This document shows, piece after piece, positions 18,289 through 26,902 of a DNA stretch of 64,000 nt. Where the stretch lies: NCBI GenBank assembly GCA_947649205.1, contig CANSQM010000015.1, positions 1-64,000 of the forward strand, in the 5' to 3' direction. Position 1 is the first letter of the stretch. Each line of letters begins with the position of its first letter. Both the position numbers and the translations under genes were made by a program. Source of the stretch: an uncultured Enterorhabdus sp. (lineage in GTDB: Bacteria > Actinomycetota > Coriobacteriia > Coriobacteriales > Eggerthellaceae). The notes under the pieces are model-generated. The model was not told the origin of the DNA and ran no database searches. It saw only the letters and a program-made list of their open reading frames with translations.

Positions 18289-20166
18289 ATGGAGGACACC
18301 TTGAAGACTGTTCTGCGAGAGACTGGCGAGCAGCTCTCTTCGTCGGAGGCGTGCGGAAAAGCCAGACTGAAGGGCCGATTGAGTGCGGAAAAGCTGCTTT
18401 ATCCGACGCGCGATCGCGTCCATGAGATCCTCTACGCCCCTGAAGCGCTGAGTGCCAAACTTCCCGAGCAAACGCTCTACGGATATCTGCGGTCGTCGAA
18501 CGACGACAACCTTTCGGCTGTGGCTTTCTCTTATCTGGGAACTGACATAACCTACAAAACGTTGTTCTGTCAAATTGAGCGCGTGGCACGCTCTCTGCGC
18601 GCAGCTGGGATCGGGCGGGGAGATTTTGTCTCCGTTGTCCTGCCCGGAATCCCCGAGGCGTTCTACGTGGTGTACGCCTGCAGCATGATCGGCGCCGTGG
18701 CGAACATGATCGACCCCCGCTATCCGGCCCAAGGTATCGCGCATCAGGTTCATCAGGTGGGCTCTCGCTTTGTCATAGGACTCACGACAGTCTCGCCGTT
18801 GCTTGTTCCCTTGTATGAGGAAGGCGTCACGGTTGTCGCCGTTTCGCCCTCCGAGTCCCTCGATCTTCCGTCTAAGCTCACCTTTGCGGTAAAGGCGCTT
18901 GCGGGCAGGGTATCGCTCCCGAAGAGGCCGGCCGAAGCGGCACTCTTTAAGTCGTGGTGCGATTTCCTTGCGGCCGGCGAAAGCGTGGCCGCCGTAGCCG
19001 ACTGTTACGTGAGGGATACGCCCGTAGCGGCGCTTTCCACGGGCGGTACAACGGGCATGCCGAAGAAGGTGCTGCTCTCCAACGACAACATCAACGCGGC
19101 GGTGTTCCAGGCGGCGCGGTGTGGCCTTACATTGGACCGCAGCCAAAGCTGGTACGACATCATGCCGCCCTTCATCGCCTATGGCTTGGCCGATGGGCTG
19201 CACCTGCCACTCGTCATCGGCATGAAGGTTTACCTGGTTCCCGATCCGAAGGGAATCGATCTAGCCGAGGAGATGCTGCGGTTGCGTCCCAACCATATGG
19301 CGGGCGCTCCCGACCACTGGCTTTCCCTGGCCGATAGCGAGAAGCTCGAGGGGATCGACCTCTCGTTTCTCTTGGATCCCATTCTGGGCGGCGACGGGGT
19401 GTCGCTTGCGCAAGAGACGCGCATCAACGACTTCCTCGCGTCCCACGGCTGCGCCCATCGCCTGAGAGTCGGCTACGGAATGACGGAGTGCTGCGGCGGC
19501 GCGAGCGTGGCGGGCGCCAACGAGTCCGTCGTCCTCCAGAGCGTCGGCTACTCATTTCCCCAGCAGCTGATCGCGGCTTTCGAGCGGCGAGCCGATGGGA
19601 GCGCGGGCTCGGAACTTCCCTACGTTCCCGCCGATGTTTCCGAACCCATTCCCGAAGAGTACATCGGCGAGATCTGCTTTTCAGGACCCAGCGTCATGCT
19701 CGGCTACTTCGACAATCCCGAGGAGACCTCCCATGCCCTGCGCGTGCACGATGACGGGAGAACGTGGCTCCATAGTGGCGATGCGGGCTATTTGAAGCTC
19801 CCGAAGGGAGAGATCCACATTACAGGTCGCTATAAGGACTTCATCGTGCGCCACGACGGTTTCAAGATTCCCCCGCAAGAAATCGAGGCGGTGGTCTACC
19901 AATGCGACGAGGTCGAAGTGTGTAAAGCGGTGGGCATCCCCGACAGGGATCGCCCCCAGGGTGAGCTCGTGAAGGTGTTCTTCAAGGTGAAGGCGGGGAA
20001 GTCTCCCGCAGGGAAAGATGTGACGGTCGCAGAGCGCATACGCACGCTTTGTGAGGAACGTCTTCCCGCGTACAAACTGCCCTGCGCCTATGAAGAACTC
20101 GATGAGTTTCCCAAGACGTCCATTGGCAAGATCGACTTGAAGGCACTGCGGAAGACGGAAGGGTGA
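18289..20166 (+). CDS. AMP-dependent acyl-adenylate ligase, paralogue 1
   Basis: Class I adenylate-forming enzyme of 625 residues that activates a carboxylate with ATP, probably to an acyl-CoA. The P-loop signature is STGGTTGMPKKVLLS. YGMTECCGG and the hinge-region GEICFSGPSVMLGYFDNPEET, HSGDAGYL, GRYKDFI are followed by the C-terminal lysine in KTSIGKIDLK. ATG 18289 follows GAAGGA at 10-nt spacing; the frame is open to 18166. The next gene starts 6 nt later and is a related ligase. Third positions are less G/C than in neighbours, suggesting acquisition together with the adjacent toxin-antitoxin pair. The substrate is unknown. Confidence 0.85.
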   Translation: MEDTLKTVLRETGEQLSSSEACGKARLKGRLSAEKLLYPTRDRVHEILYAPEALSAKLPEQTLYGYLRSSNDDNLSAVAFSYLGTDITYKTLFCQIERVARSLRAAGIGRGDFVSVVLPGIPEAFYVVYACSMIGAVANMIDPRYPAQGIAHQVHQVGSRFVIGLTTVSPLLVPLYEEGVTVVAVSPSESLDLPSKLTFAVKALAGRVSLPKRPAEAALFKSWCDFLAAGESVAAVADCYVRDTPVAALSTGGTTGMPKKVLLSNDNINAAVFQAARCGLTLDRSQSWYDIMPPFIAYGLADGLHLPLVIGMKVYLVPDPKGIDLAEEMLRLRPNHMAGAPDHWLSLADSEKLEGIDLSFLLDPILGGDGVSLAQETRINDFLASHGCAHRLRVGYGMTECCGGASVAGANESVVLQSVGYSFPQQLIAAFERRADGSAGSELPYVPADVSEPIPEEYIGEICFSGPSVMLGYFDNPEETSHALRVHDDGRTWLHSGDAGYLKLPKGEIHITGRYKDFIVRHDGFKIPPQEIEAVVYQCDEVEVCKAVGIPDRDRPQGELVKVFFKVKAGKSPAGKDVTVAERIRTLCEERLPAYKLPCAYEELDEFPKTSIGKIDLKALRKTEG

Positions 20167-20172
20167 GCAACG

Positions 20173-21906
20173 GTGAATCACAAGGACTCTCATAATGGCC
20201 TCCGGCGTCTCTTGCCCTCGCAGGAGAGACCGTGGAGCAAATACTACAGCCAAGAGGCGCTGGCCGCCGAGCCGCCTGATGCCACGATGTACGACTATCT
20301 GGTGCAGTCGTGCGAGGCCGGCGGATCGGATACGGCTCTGATCTATTTCGGACGACGGGTGACCTTTGGCGACTTCATGGGAGAGGTTGACGTTGCCGCC
20401 AAGGCGCTGTGGGCGCAGGGCGTGCGACAGGGCGATGTGGTTACGGTCGTTTCCCTCGCGACCCCTGAAACCTATGCGCTCGTATACGCTATCAACCGTA
20501 TTGGGGCCAAGGCGAATATGGAATATGCCACCGTCGCTCCCGGCGTGCTCGCGCAATCGCTTCGCAAGACCGAGTCGAAGATGCTGTTCGTGCTTGATCT
20601 TTTTGCCGAAACATTGGAAGGGGAGCTGAAGACTCCGGGAATCCGCAGCGTCGTTTTGCCCATGGAGCGCTCCATGGGGACGTTTGCGCGGATGGCGACC
20701 CGTTTGCGCAGGGCGCCGCGGGGAGCCCATCGAGCCTTGAGCTATGACGGTTTTCTCCGTGCAGGCGCCGCAGCGTCCATTGAGGAGGTGCATGAGGGAG
20801 GCTTGGCGTTTGCCTTGCTTTCAACCTCGGGTACAACGGGCGAGCCGAAGAAGGTCGTTCTTTCCAGCAATGCGATCAACAGCATTGTCTGGCAGTATCG
20901 CCACAGCGGGATGGACTTCAAGCGGGGAGACACCTACCTCTCGGTGGCACCGCCGTTCCTTGCCTTCGGCATGGTTCTCTCGATGCATGCCCCTCTCTGT
21001 CTCGGCGTGGTGAACCATCTGGCGCCCGACCCGTCCGTTGATGCCGTTGTACGGGACTATCTGAGGGTAAAACCCCAGCACTGCCTTGAGGCACCCGCCT
21101 ATATCGAGAGACTGGTCAGGGCCGTTGACGGCCGCAAGGCGGATCTCTCGTTCATCAAGACGCTCGCCGTGGGAGGGGAGAGCCTCTCTCCCGAGCGAAG
21201 AGGGGAGATAGACGAAATCCTCTTTCGCCATGGCGCCCGCGTCGGCGTTATCCATGGATACGGAATGACGGAAGTTGCCTCAACGGCCGTTACCGAGATG
21301 CCCGGCAGGCGAAAGTGCGGCAGCGTCGGCTTGCCCCAGTGCCGGGTGAACGTGAAAGCGGTCGATCTTGAGACGGGGCATGAGGGTGGATATGGAGATG
21401 TCGGCGAGTTGTGGGTGAGTTCGCCGGGAGCCATGATGGGGTACTTCGATAACGACTTGGCCACCAATGAAACCCTGCGCGTTGATGAGAGCGGCGCTGT
21501 TTGGGTGAGAACGGGGGACTTGGCATCAATCGATGAGGACGGGTTCGTGTTCCATCACGGCCGCATCAAGCGCATCGCCATGGTCATCGATCCCGTCACG
21601 AAGCAGATAGAGAAGGTTTTTCCCGAACAGGTGGAAGGCGAGTTGCTGAAATTGCCCGATGTTGCCACGTGCGCGGTAGTCGTGCCCGTCGGGAGCGATC
21701 GCTTGGGCGTGCCCTATGCCTTTGTGGTTCCCGCCGAGGGTGTCGTCTTTGACAAAGCAGCGACTGACAAGGGATTGCGTGGTGCTTTGCCCGCTCACTC
21801 CTGCCCAAGGGATTATTTCTTGGTCGAGGAAATCCCGCTGTTGTCATCGGGAAAGACCGATTATGGGCTCCTGGAGAAGCGGGCCCGCGGCCTCGCGGCG
21901 TCTTGA
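20173..21906 (+). CDS. AMP-dependent acyl-adenylate ligase, paralogue 2
   Basis: Second adenylate-forming enzyme, 577 residues, with LSTSGTTGEPKKVVLSSNA (ATP loop), IHGYGMTEVAST, GELWVSSPGAMMGYFDN, VRTGDLASIDEDGFVFHHGRI and a C-terminal SSGKTDYGLL lysine. It is only distantly similar to the preceding ligase. The hinge after HHGRIKRI departs from the usual GRxKD, reading GRIKRIAMVI, so the second half-reaction may differ. The start is GTG 20173 with a weak ribosome-binding site, probably relying on coupling. Successive adenylating enzymes without an obvious carrier protein or transferase leave the pathway open. Confidence 0.83.
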   Translation: MNHKDSHNGLRRLLPSQERPWSKYYSQEALAAEPPDATMYDYLVQSCEAGGSDTALIYFGRRVTFGDFMGEVDVAAKALWAQGVRQGDVVTVVSLATPETYALVYAINRIGAKANMEYATVAPGVLAQSLRKTESKMLFVLDLFAETLEGELKTPGIRSVVLPMERSMGTFARMATRLRRAPRGAHRALSYDGFLRAGAAASIEEVHEGGLAFALLSTSGTTGEPKKVVLSSNAINSIVWQYRHSGMDFKRGDTYLSVAPPFLAFGMVLSMHAPLCLGVVNHLAPDPSVDAVVRDYLRVKPQHCLEAPAYIERLVRAVDGRKADLSFIKTLAVGGESLSPERRGEIDEILFRHGARVGVIHGYGMTEVASTAVTEMPGRRKCGSVGLPQCRVNVKAVDLETGHEGGYGDVGELWVSSPGAMMGYFDNDLATNETLRVDESGAVWVRTGDLASIDEDGFVFHHGRIKRIAMVIDPVTKQIEKVFPEQVEGELLKLPDVATCAVVVPVGSDRLGVPYAFVVPAEGVVFDKAATDKGLRGALPAHSCPRDYFLVEEIPLLSSGKTDYGLLEKRARGLAAS

Positions 21907-22046
21907 GCAAGACCCTGTTGTCGCCGACCGGGTGAAAATGGGGAGACATCCCGTTGCCTCCTCCGAAGGTGCGGTGTCGAAGGATCCCCCAATCTCCATC
22001 GGCGCCCAGACTGGCTTCTTTTCGCGGTGCCACGCTCGGTTCACGC

Positions 22047-22083
22047 GGCGCCCCGGCTGGCAATGGCCGGGGCGCCTTGCGTT
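22047..22083 (+). terminator. Terminator after the ligase pair
   Basis: An 11-bp perfect stem (22047-22057 with 22066-22076, GGCGCCCCGGC) has an 8-nt loop followed by TTGCGTTT. Confidence 0.78.
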
Positions 22084-22141
22084 TCGCTGGGGACGATGGC
22101 GGGTTGGTGGGAAAAACTATGGGGTTGGTTACCGATGTTTT

Positions 22142-22181
22142 AACGGTTTTGAAACGTTGACCGTTCCGGTGTCAGTACAAT
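22142..22181 (+). promoter_or_regulatory. Inverted repeat and -10 box upstream of the XRE-cupin regulator
   Basis: AACGGT (22142-22147) and ACCGTT (22160-22165) form a perfect inverted repeat with a 12-nt spacer. TACAAT follows at 22176-22181. TTGACC at 22157-22162 is only 13 nt from it, so the -35 is uncertain. The location fits autoregulation by the downstream repressor. Confidence 0.45.
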
Positions 22182-22226
22182 AGCAAGCTAAATTATTCCC
22201 CAGGTCCGAAAAGGAGGTCGCAGGTC

Positions 22227-22811
22227 GTGGAGCCGAATATCAAAGAGGTGGCGGGGCGCATCCGCGCTCTGCGCGAGGACATGGACCTCACCATGCAGGA
22301 GATGGCCGAGGCCACGGGCCGCTCGGTGGCCGAGTACGCCGCCCAGGAGGCCGGCGACGAGGATCTCTCCTTCACCTTCCTGTATAAGTGCGCCGAGAAG
22401 TTCGGCGTGGATGTGATCGAGCTGCTCACGGGCGAGAACCCGCATCTGACGGGCTACTCGCTCACCCGGGCCGGCGCCGGTCTGTCCATCAAGCGGCGGG
22501 CGGGCTTCGAGTACCTGCACAAGGCGCCGCACTTCCGCCACAAGCTGGCCGAGCCCTTCGTGGTGACGGCGCCCTACCTGGAAGAGCAGCAGGATGTGCC
22601 CGTGCACCTGTCGCGCCATGAGGGTCAGGAGCTCGACTTCATCATCTCCGGCCAGATGCGCTTCGCCTACGAGGGCCACGAGGAGATACTGAATCCCGGC
22701 GACGTGGTCATGTACGACTCCGGTCGCGGCCACGGCATGGTGGCCACGGGAGGCGCGCCCTGCGTGTTCCTGGCCATCGTCATGAAGCCCGGCGACGAGA
22801 AGATTATCTAG
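22227..22811 (+). CDS. XRE-family regulator with C-terminal cupin domain, copy 1
   Basis: 194-residue transcription factor. Residues 1-65 form a lambda-repressor-like helix-turn-helix (VAGRIRALREDMDLTMQEMAEATG). Residues 110-190 form a cupin barrel (SRHEGQELDFIISGQMRF, LNPGDVVMYDSGRGHGM) that probably binds a small ligand. The start is GTG 22227 behind AAGGAGGTCG. A similar protein is encoded at 28291, and each lies upstream of an acyl-CoA synthetase gene, so each probably controls carboxylate activation genes. In related proteins the cupin often binds the pathway substrate or its CoA ester; that is inference here. Confidence 0.87.
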   Translation: MEPNIKEVAGRIRALREDMDLTMQEMAEATGRSVAEYAAQEAGDEDLSFTFLYKCAEKFGVDVIELLTGENPHLTGYSLTRAGAGLSIKRRAGFEYLHKAPHFRHKLAEPFVVTAPYLEEQQDVPVHLSRHEGQELDFIISGQMRFAYEGHEEILNPGDVVMYDSGRGHGMVATGGAPCVFLAIVMKPGDEKII

Positions 22812-22967
22812 GCGGCCCGGTCCGTCGCGGGCACGCCCGCGGCCCTGGCGTCGCCCTATCCCGCGCCCCGGTGCCCGCAGGCGCCGTGTCGCCCGCAGCT
22901 GGCCTGTGGCCCTCGCTGCGGAACCGCCCCTAATCTTTTCGCACCCGACTTCACCCGAGGAACCATT

Positions 22968-24758
22968 ATGCGCAACATCAACGAACGCTATGTCACCGAG
23001 GCCTTCAACGAGCAGGGCCAGCTCACCCAGTTCGACGTGGACGTGCCCGCCGATTTCAACTTCGCCTACGATGTGGTGGACGACATCGCCGAGCACGACC
23101 CCGACCGCACCGCCATGGTGTGGTGCAACCCGGAAGGGGAGGAGCACGTCTTCACCTTCGCCGACATGAAGCGCTGGTCCGATAAGACGGCCAACTTCTT
23201 CGCCGACTGCGGCATCGGCCGGGGCGACTTCGTCATGGTCATCCTGCGGCGCCACTACCAGTTCTGGTTCACCATGCTGGCTCTGGAGAAGCTGGGGGCC
23301 GTGGCGGTGCCCGCCACCTTCATGCTGAAGGAGCACGATCTGACCTACCGCCTGAACGGGGCCGATATCAAGGCCGTGGTGGCCACTTCCACCGGAGATA
23401 TCGCCGATACCGTGGACGCCGTGGTGGGCGCGTGTCCCAGCGTGGAGGCGCTCATCTTGGTGAATCCCGCGGGCGGCGGCCTCACGGCCCAGGACGGCGA
23501 GGGTCGCTGGCTCTTCCCCGAGGGGGAGCCGGGCGGACTGGCGCTCTCGGGTTCTGAGGGCATCTGCGCGTTGCCCGCTGTCCGCGCGGGCTGGCGCGAC
23601 TTCAACAGCGAGGTGCGCGCGGCCAGCGCCGACTTCGCCCGGCGCGAGACGGCGGCGGCCGACCCCATGCTCATGTACTTCTCCAGCGGCACCACGGGCA
23701 ACCCCAAGATGGTGCTCCACGATGCCGGCTACGCCGTGGCCCATCTCATCACGGCCAAGCACTGGCACAACGTGAACCCCGAGGGGCTGCACTTCACTAT
23801 CGCCGACACCGGCTGGGGCAAGGCTGTGTGGGGCAAGTTCTTCGGGCAGTGGCTCATGGAGGCCGCCGTGCTCACCTACGACTTCGACCGCTTCGACGCC
23901 GCCGACATCCTCTCGCTCATCGGTCGGTTCGGGGTGACCACCCTGTGCTGCCCGCCCACCATGTACCGGCTCATGAGCGAGGTGGACGTGGACGCCTACG
24001 ACCTGTCCAGCCTGGAATACTCCACCACGGCCGGCGAGGCGCTGAACCCCGATCTGTTCGACTTCTGGCGCGAGCACACGGGGCTGACCATCTACGAGGG
24101 CTTCGGGCAGACCGAGACGCCGCTCACCGTGGCGAACCTGACGAACTCCACCCCGCGGCCCGGCTCCATGGGCAAGCCTGTGCCCCTGTACACGATGGCC
24201 ATCCTGCGCGGCGACGGCACCGAGTGCGACACCGGTGAGACCGGGGAGATCTGCATCGCCGTGAACCCGCGCCCGGCGGGCATCATGTGCGAGTACTACC
24301 GCAACCCGGAGAAGACCGCCGAGGCCATGGACGGCACCTGGTACCACACCGGGGACACCGCCTGGCGCGACGAGGAGGGCAACTACTGGTACGTGGGCCG
24401 CAACGACGACGTCATCAAGTCGAGCGGGTACCGCATCGGTCCCTTCGAGATCGAGAGCGTGCTTCTGGAGCACGAGGCCGTGCGCGAGTGCGCCGTCACC
24501 GGCGTGCCCGACCCGGTGCGCGGCTTCGCTGTGAAGGCCACGGTGGTGCTGGCCGAGGGCTGGACCGGCTCCGATGCCCTCACCCAAGAGCTGCAGAAGT
24601 GGGTGAAGCGCCAGACCGCCCCCTACAAGTACCCGCGCATCATCGAGTACGTGGACGACCTGCCGCGCACCGTGAACGGGAAAATCCGCCGCGCCGCCAT
24701 CCGCGAGGCCGACGCCGCGGCCCCGGCACCGGCCAAGACCCCCGAGGGACTGATCTGA
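22968..24758 (+). CDS. Medium-chain-type acyl-CoA synthetase (AMP-forming), copy 1
   Basis: 596-residue adenylate-forming enzyme resembling acetyl/medium-chain acyl-CoA synthetases. Seen are FNFAYDVVDDIAEHDPDRTAMVWCN at the start, MYFSSGTTGNPKMVLH (ATP loop), GWGKAVWGKFFGQW, YEGFGQTETPL, WYHTGDTAWRDEEGNYW, GRNDDVIKSSGYRIGPFE, and PRTVNGKIRR (catalytic Lys). Residues about 165-220 contain a hydrophilic insert relative to the copy at 29030. The TGA stop shares a base with the next ATG. It probably produces a short, branched or aromatic acyl-CoA that the downstream oxidoreductase can interconvert with a 2-oxoacid. Confidence 0.88.
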   Translation: MRNINERYVTEAFNEQGQLTQFDVDVPADFNFAYDVVDDIAEHDPDRTAMVWCNPEGEEHVFTFADMKRWSDKTANFFADCGIGRGDFVMVILRRHYQFWFTMLALEKLGAVAVPATFMLKEHDLTYRLNGADIKAVVATSTGDIADTVDAVVGACPSVEALILVNPAGGGLTAQDGEGRWLFPEGEPGGLALSGSEGICALPAVRAGWRDFNSEVRAASADFARRETAAADPMLMYFSSGTTGNPKMVLHDAGYAVAHLITAKHWHNVNPEGLHFTIADTGWGKAVWGKFFGQWLMEAAVLTYDFDRFDAADILSLIGRFGVTTLCCPPTMYRLMSEVDVDAYDLSSLEYSTTAGEALNPDLFDFWREHTGLTIYEGFGQTETPLTVANLTNSTPRPGSMGKPVPLYTMAILRGDGTECDTGETGEICIAVNPRPAGIMCEYYRNPEKTAEAMDGTWYHTGDTAWRDEEGNYWYVGRNDDVIKSSGYRIGPFEIESVLLEHEAVRECAVTGVPDPVRGFAVKATVVLAEGWTGSDALTQELQKWVKRQTAPYKYPRIIEYVDDLPRTVNGKIRRAAIREADAAAPAPAKTPEGLI

Positions 24759-25552
24759 TGGGCGGCCCGACCGAGCCGGCGACAGTCCCGGGCCTGCCCT
24801 TCGATCTGGCGCCGGTCACGGTGGTGGTGGGCCACTACGGGGCGGGCAAGACCACCTTCGCCCTGAACCTGGCCCTGGACGCGGCGGCGGCCGGACAGGC
24901 GGTCACCCTGGCCGACATGGACGTGGTGAACCCCTACTTCCGCTCCAGCGAGTACGCCGAGCTTCTGGAAGGGCATGGAGTGCGGCTCATCGCCCCGGTG
25001 TTCGCCCGGGCCGGCACCTCGCTGGACGTGCCCTCGCTCACCGGCGAGGTGGTGCCCGCCATCCAGGCTGCCTACGCCTGGCAGCGGGCGAGCGACGGTG
25101 GTGAGGGCCCGGCAGGACCGCGGCCCGTGGTCATCGTGGACGCTGGCGGCGATGACGTGGGCGCCACGGCCCTGGCCCGGTTCGCCTCGGCCCTGGGGGC
25201 CGGTCCCGGCGAGGTGCTCTACGTGGCCAACGCCTACCGCAACCTCACCCGCCAGCCGGCCGAGGCGGTGGCCGTGCTTCGCGAGATCGAGGCCAAGGCC
25301 GCCGTGGCGGTGACGGCCGTGGTGGGCAATTCCCACCTGCAGGGGGAGACGACCGCGGCCCTTGTGCGGGAAGCTGTTCCGTTTGCCCAGGCCGTGGCCG
25401 ATGGCGCCGGGGTTCCTCTGCGGTGCGTTACGGTGCCAAAGTCGGCCATTCAACGGGAAAGCGACGGGCACGGGGCCCTGGTGGGCCTGCCCGGTGTCTA
25501 TCCTGTGGACGTGTACGTATCGCCGCCCTGGTCTTTCGGGCCGGAGGCGTAG
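24758..25552 (+). CDS. P-loop ATPase of unknown role in the 2-oxoacid oxidoreductase operon
   Basis: 264-residue soluble protein with a deviant Walker A, VVGHYGAGKTTFALNLAL (residues 24-41), then TLADMDVVNPYFRS and a Walker-B-like VVIVDAGGDD. This is the layout of SIMIBI-class ATPases (ParA/MinD/Mrp/CooC type). No DNA-binding or membrane-targeting motif is seen, and no CxxC of Mrp scaffold proteins. It is translationally coupled to the upstream ligase and followed by the ferredoxin subunit gene, so it may act in maturation or cluster/cofactor loading of the complex. That role is inference. I do not recognise a named family. Confidence 0.7.
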   Translation: MGGPTEPATVPGLPFDLAPVTVVVGHYGAGKTTFALNLALDAAAAGQAVTLADMDVVNPYFRSSEYAELLEGHGVRLIAPVFARAGTSLDVPSLTGEVVPAIQAAYAWQRASDGGEGPAGPRPVVIVDAGGDDVGATALARFASALGAGPGEVLYVANAYRNLTRQPAEAVAVLREIEAKAAVAVTAVVGNSHLQGETTAALVREAVPFAQAVADGAGVPLRCVTVPKSAIQRESDGHGALVGLPGVYPVDVYVSPPWSFGPEA

Positions 25553-25619
25553 GAGAGATTGAAGGGATGCCGCGCGGGCCGCAGGGCCGATGCGGCGAGG
25601 ACAGTGCAAGGAGGTTTCC

Positions 25620-25826
25620 ATGGCGCGCGTTACCATCGACGACCATTTCTGCAAGGGCTGCGGCCTGTGCGTGGACGTCTGTCCCACGGTCATTCTGGAG
25701 CTGGACGAGGCCGTCATCACGGCCAAGGGCTACCATCCGGCCCATTGCGTCGATCAGGAGAAGTGCACGGGCTGCTGCTCGTGCGCGACGATGTGCCCCG
25801 ATGTGGCCATCACGGTGGAAAGGTAG
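25620..25826 (+). CDS. Ferredoxin-type (delta) subunit of 2-oxoacid:ferredoxin oxidoreductase
   Basis: 68-residue dicluster ferredoxin subunit carrying electrons between the TPP site and free ferredoxin. Two [4Fe-4S] motifs are visible: CKGCGLCVDVCP near residue 11 and CTGCCSCATMCP near residue 50. ATG 25620 follows a textbook AAGGAGG. It is first of four subunit genes in the order delta, alpha, beta, gamma, with 4 nt to the next start. Confidence 0.92.
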   Translation: MARVTIDDHFCKGCGLCVDVCPTVILELDEAVITAKGYHPAHCVDQEKCTGCCSCATMCPDVAITVER

Positions 25827-25830
25827 GCTC

Positions 25831-26901
25831 ATGGCGCAGAAAGTACTCATGAAGGGCAACGAGGCCATGGCCGAGGCGGCCATGCGGGCCGGTTGCCGCC
25901 ATTTCTTCGGCTATCCCATCACGCCCCAGACCGAGGTGGCCGCCTACATGGCGAAGATGATGCCGAAGGTGGGGGGCACCTACTTGCAGGCCGAGTCCGA
26001 GGTGGCGGCCATCAACATGGTCTACGGCGCCTCCGCGGCCGGCGCCCGGGTGATGACCTCCTCGTCCTCGCCGGGCATCTCGCTCAAGAGCGAGGGCATC
26101 TCCTACATGGCCGGCGCCGATCTGCCGGGCGTCATCATCAACGTGCAGCGCGGCGGCCCGGGCCTCGGCGGCATCCAGCCCTCCCAGGCCGACTACTGGC
26201 AGGCCACCAAGGCCACGGGCCACGGCGACTTCCAGATTGTCGTGTTCGCCCCCTCCACGGTGCAGGAGATGGCCGACTACGCCTTCGAGGCCTTCGATGT
26301 GGCCGACCGCTACCGCGTGCCGGTGATGATTCTGGCCGACGGCATGCTCGGCCAGATGATGGAGCCCGTGGTGCTGCCCGAGGCCATCGACCCGGCCGAT
26401 CTGCCGGCCAAGCCCTGGGCTACCTGCGGCCACGGCCACGCCCGGCCCCATAACGTGGCGAACTCCCTGTACCTGACCGCTGCCGCCCTGGAGGACCTCA
26501 ACCGCGAGCGCTACGAGCGCTACGGCGCCATCAAGGCCGCCGAGCAGCGGGCCGAGTGCTACCGCACCGAGGACGCCGACATCGTGCTCGTGGCCTTCGG
26601 CGGGGCGGCTCGCGTGGCCCGCAGCGCCGTGAACGCCGCCCGGGAGCGCGGCATCAAGGCGGGCCTCGTGCGCCCCATCACCCTGTGGCCCTTCCCCGAG
26701 GACACCCTGGCCGAGGCTTTGGATCACGCGAAGGCGGCCCTCGTGGTGGAGATGAACATGGGCCAGATGGTGGAGGACGTGCGCCTCGTGGCGAACGGAA
26801 CCGTGCCCGTGGAGTTCTACGGGCGCACCGGCGGCGTGATTCCTGCGCCGGAGGAGGTTCTGGCCGCGGTGGAGGCCCTGAGCGGAAAGGTCGGTGAGTA
26901 G
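25831..26901 (+). CDS. vorB: 2-oxoacid:ferredoxin oxidoreductase, alpha subunit (VorB/KorA-like)
   Basis: 356-residue pyrimidine-domain subunit that works with TPP to oxidise a 2-oxoacid to acyl-CoA, CO2 and reduced ferredoxin, or the reverse. The N-terminus VLMKGNEAMAEAAMRAGCRHFFGYPITPQTE is closest in my recollection to 3-methyl-2-oxobutanoate (VorB) types. SESEVAAINMVYGASAAGARVMTSSSSPGISL-like blocks and GLVRPITLWPFPEDTL follow. A 2-oxoglutarate or aromatic 2-oxoacid substrate cannot be excluded. ATG 25831 lies 4 nt after the ferredoxin gene. Confidence 0.9.
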   Translation: MAQKVLMKGNEAMAEAAMRAGCRHFFGYPITPQTEVAAYMAKMMPKVGGTYLQAESEVAAINMVYGASAAGARVMTSSSSPGISLKSEGISYMAGADLPGVIINVQRGGPGLGGIQPSQADYWQATKATGHGDFQIVVFAPSTVQEMADYAFEAFDVADRYRVPVMILADGMLGQMMEPVVLPEAIDPADLPAKPWATCGHGHARPHNVANSLYLTAAALEDLNRERYERYGAIKAAEQRAECYRTEDADIVLVAFGGAARVARSAVNAARERGIKAGLVRPITLWPFPEDTLAEALDHAKAALVVEMNMGQMVEDVRLVANGTVPVEFYGRTGGVIPAPEEVLAAVEALSGKVGE

Positions 26902-26902
26902 C

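Larger units (their letters stand above)
21907..22226. other. 320-nt gene-free interval before the first XRE-cupin gene
   Basis: It holds a strong hairpin terminator (22047-22083) and, downstream, a candidate operator and promoter. No coding frame in it looks real. Confidence 0.6.

Noticed and set aside
22812-22967. Possible further family B copy (CTCGCTGCGGAACCG near 22912)
   Set aside because: Only a short match to the right-hand string. The 25-nt left string and complementary arms are missing.
22188-24587. 799-codon minus-strand frame across the XRE-cupin and synthetase genes
   Set aside because: Antisense shadow without recognisable domains or a start signal.
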